Source: Duodenibacillus massiliensis (GTDB lineage: Bacteria > Pseudomonadota > Gammaproteobacteria > Burkholderiales > Burkholderiaceae_F). From it: a stretch of 64,000 nt of DNA. This document shows, piece by piece, positions 62,098 through 64,000 of this stretch. How positions within the stretch are numbered: the first letter of the stretch is position 1; every line of letters begins with the position of its first letter. A program made the translations under genes and the position numbers. The stretch is taken from assembly GCF_900128485.1 (NCBI RefSeq), contig NZ_LT635861.1, forward strand, positions 330,027 to 394,026, read 5' to 3'. Under the pieces are notes generated by a model that made no database searches, was not told where the DNA came from, and saw nothing but the letters and a program-made list of their open reading frames with translations.

Positions 62098-63798
62098 GTG
62101 GCCTGGCAGCATCTTCTTTTCGGAACAGCCGTCTGTCTGACGGCTTGTACGGCAGCCGCCGGGTCGGTTGCCGTCACCGGTGTCGATGCAGCCGCAGCCA
62201 AAAATATTGTGCTGATGCTCGAACCGACGGGAGAGGCTGAGCCCTGGCGGCTTGATAATTCCTCAATCCGAGAGACGGCCGCGCGGGCTCTGCGCCCCTA
62301 CGGGTACTACAGTCCCTCAATTGACGTCACGCGCGACGGGAAAAAGCTCAGTCTCAGGGTTGATCCCGGAGAGCGCACCGTGCTCACCGATTCCGCGGTT
62401 GAAATCACCGGTGCAGCCAAGAATGATCCGGACTTTGTAAAGCTTCTGGCCGCGGTCCCCAAGGCCGGGACGCCGCTTTCGCACGCCGCGTATGAAAACT
62501 TTAAGAAGTCACTCAATACCCTGACGCTGCAGAAAGGCTACTTTGACGCGCGTTTTGCCGTATCACGTCTGGAAGTTGAGCAGAAAAGGGCTAAAGCCCG
62601 CTGGGTGATCCGTTTTGAAAGCGGAGAGCGCTACAGGGTGGGTGAAACCGTGTTTGCGGGCAGCCAGATTGATCCGGAGCGGCTCGCCACGCTGGCACCC
62701 TATAAGGCAGGAGACTACTTCAGCGCGACGGCGGTTGCCGAATTAAGCCGAAGGCTTTCACAAACCGGGTGGTTTGAATTGGTGTCGGCGGCACCGGACT
62801 TTGAAAAGGGAACGCCTGATGCGCTGCCGGTTGTCGTAAGTCTCGTGCCCCGCAAGAAAAACGTTGTTGAGACCGGGCTCGGCGTGAGTTCGGACACCGG
62901 TGTGACGGGGACGGTTTCCTGGACCCGCCCCTGGATCAACCGCCGCGGCTACAGCCTCACGGCAGAGACGAGTGTTTCAACGGCCGAACAAAGTTTTGAA
63001 GCGAGCCTAAAAATCCCCGTAAAGGAAAATCCGCTTGAGCAGTACTACCTTGTTTCGGCGGGCTACAAACACACCGATCTCAACGACACGGCGTCTTCGG
63101 CCTTTACGTTAAGTCTGTCGCGCTATTGGCAGACGGCTTCGGGCTGGCAGCGCGTTGCATCGGTGAAAGCCTCGCAGGATCACTTCACGCAGGGCGGCGT
63201 TACGCAGACAACGCAGCTCATTTATCCGGGATTAAGCCTCACGCGTATCCGTCAGAGAGGAGACACGAGTCCTTCGTGGGGTGACTCCCAGAAGTACAGC
63301 ATTGATGTTTCGTCCGGCGCCTGGGCTTCTGATGTGGACTTTGTGATTCTGCGGCTTGACAACACATGGCTCAGAACGTTTAAAGTGCGCCACCGTGTGA
63401 TCGGCCGGATTTCGCTCGGCGCCGTTTTTGCCGATGATATTGACGCGGTGCCGCCGGATCTGCGCTTTTTTGTGGGCGGCGACAAAAGTATCCGCGGCTT
63501 TGACTATAAGGGCGTCTCGCCCGAAGACGGCAGGGGGCGGCTTATCGGCGGCTCCAAGCTTGCGACAGCCTCGCTTGAGTACCAGTACAACGTGACGGGA
63601 CGCTGGTGGGGTGCTGCCTTTTTTGATGCCGGTGATGCGGTGCGCAGTATGGATGATTTCACGGTGCACAAAGGCGCAGGGGTCGGTATTCGCTGGGATT
63701 CGCCCGTGGGGCCGGTGAAATTTGACCTTGCCTGGCCCATTAATGACGCGTCCGAACGCGGCCTGCACTTTTACATCGGTCTGGGGGCGCAATGGTGA
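62098..63798 (+). CDS. tamA: Translocation and assembly module protein TamA (Omp85 family)
   Basis: 566 residues from GTG 62098. Signal peptide (about 1-22), three POTRA-like repeats (about 23-255; LRPYGYYSPSIDV and LQKGYFDARFAVSRLEVE are typical), then a C-terminal barrel with LRFFVGGDKSIRGFDYKGVSP, the conserved Omp85 loop motif. Ends in LGAQW with a terminal aromatic. Overlaps tamB by one base. TamA helps autotransporters insert in the outer membrane. Confidence 0.9.
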   Translation: MAWQHLLFGTAVCLTACTAAAGSVAVTGVDAAAAKNIVLMLEPTGEAEPWRLDNSSIRETAARALRPYGYYSPSIDVTRDGKKLSLRVDPGERTVLTDSAVEITGAAKNDPDFVKLLAAVPKAGTPLSHAAYENFKKSLNTLTLQKGYFDARFAVSRLEVEQKRAKARWVIRFESGERYRVGETVFAGSQIDPERLATLAPYKAGDYFSATAVAELSRRLSQTGWFELVSAAPDFEKGTPDALPVVVSLVPRKKNVVETGLGVSSDTGVTGTVSWTRPWINRRGYSLTAETSVSTAEQSFEASLKIPVKENPLEQYYLVSAGYKHTDLNDTASSAFTLSLSRYWQTASGWQRVASVKASQDHFTQGGVTQTTQLIYPGLSLTRIRQRGDTSPSWGDSQKYSIDVSSGAWASDVDFVILRLDNTWLRTFKVRHRVIGRISLGAVFADDIDAVPPDLRFFVGGDKSIRGFDYKGVSPEDGRGRLIGGSKLATASLEYQYNVTGRWWGAAFFDAGDAVRSMDDFTVHKGAGVGIRWDSPVGPVKFDLAWPINDASERGLHFYIGLGAQW

Positions 63799-64000
63799 TG
63801 CGGCGCTGGCTTAAATATTCAGTTGCGGGCGCGGCCGTGCTTTCCGCTGCCGCCACCGGTGCCGTTGCCTTTCTGGCTGCGACCGAAACGGGCCTTCACT
63901 TTGTACTCAAAGAGGCAAGCGACCATGTGCCGGGTTTTTCTTTCGAATCGGCGCAAGGGACACTTCTTTCTCCTGAAATCACGGGGTTAAGCTACGCCGC
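63798..64000 (+). CDS. tamB: TamB, N-terminal part (runs off window)
   Basis: From ATG 63798: MRRWLKYSVAGAAVLSAAAT, an uncleaved signal anchor, then ETGLHFVLKEASDHVPGFSF and QGTLLSPEITGLSY, the usual start of TamB/AsmA-like envelope-spanning proteins. 67 residues are seen. Translationally coupled to tamA. TamB bridges the inner membrane to TamA. Confidence 0.88.
   Translation, partial: MRRWLKYSVAGAAVLSAAATGAVAFLAATETGLHFVLKEASDHVPGFSFESAQGTLLSPEITGLSYA

Overview
The window looks like the chromosome of a Gram-negative betaproteobacterium. The gene content (FNR/HemN, Feo, a dcw cluster with meso-DAP-type MurE, two-subunit GlyQS, TamA/TamB) and a 1711-residue autotransporter with an extended signal peptide fit Sutterellaceae (Sutterella/Parasutterella-like, gut-associated) best. 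The family assignment is inferred from protein character and not from a database match.

Layout. 1-4.4 kb (minus): purC-purE-purK-tsaC-murI, with dgkA upstream. 4.4-6.6 kb (minus): class II aldolase and an FNR-type oxygen sensor. 6.8-8.3 kb (plus): hemN behind a near-consensus FNR box. 8.4-10.9 kb: exonuclease I and a beta-hydroxyacid dehydrogenase-like protein. 11.0-14.4 kb: iron(II) uptake operon feoA-feoA-feoB-feoC under a Fur-box-like dyad. 14.5-16.7 kb: ybaK cut in two by an IS200/IS605 element carrying tnpA and tnpB; both halves of ybaK are still readable. 16.8-19.6 kb (minus): valS. 19.8-21.7 kb: tRNA-Ala(CGC) followed by debris (integrase stub, inverted phage tail gene fragments, IS21-like end, IS256-like stub), then tRNA-Arg(ACG). 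21.8-33.4 kb: gltX, miaB-phoH-ybeY-corC-lnt, glyQS, a PlsC-like acyltransferase and a YgjP-like metalloprotein. 33.4-49.7 kb: a nearly complete division and cell wall cluster, mraZ-rsmH-ftsL-ftsI-murE-murF-mraY-murD-ftsW-murG-murC-ddl-ftsQ-ftsA, in which most neighbours overlap or nearly touch.

The expected ftsZ is not present after ftsA. Instead, 49.7-53.6 kb is an accessory junkyard: a small AlpA-like DNA-binding protein, a broken phage polyvalent protein (nuclease-like and HExxH segments), an IS3-family transposase remnant and a heavily decayed FAD-dependent reductase. 53.9-59.1 kb encodes the giant autotransporter, preceded by a C10 tract that falls at the predicted transcription start and by a leader with several hairpins. 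It is followed by a hairpin-rich non-coding stretch and a double-HTH protein. 60.0-60.25 kb holds tRNA-His, tRNA-Arg(TCT) and tRNA-Pro(TGG). trpC, ung, tamA and the start of tamB close the window; TamA/TamB are the assembly factors expected to help insert autotransporters such as the one 3 kb upstream.

No CRISPR array, rRNA or intact prophage is visible. The most interesting parts are the TnpB element that split ybaK, the C-tract/structured leader of the autotransporter, the structured RNA-like region after it, and the ftsZ-less end of the dcw cluster.
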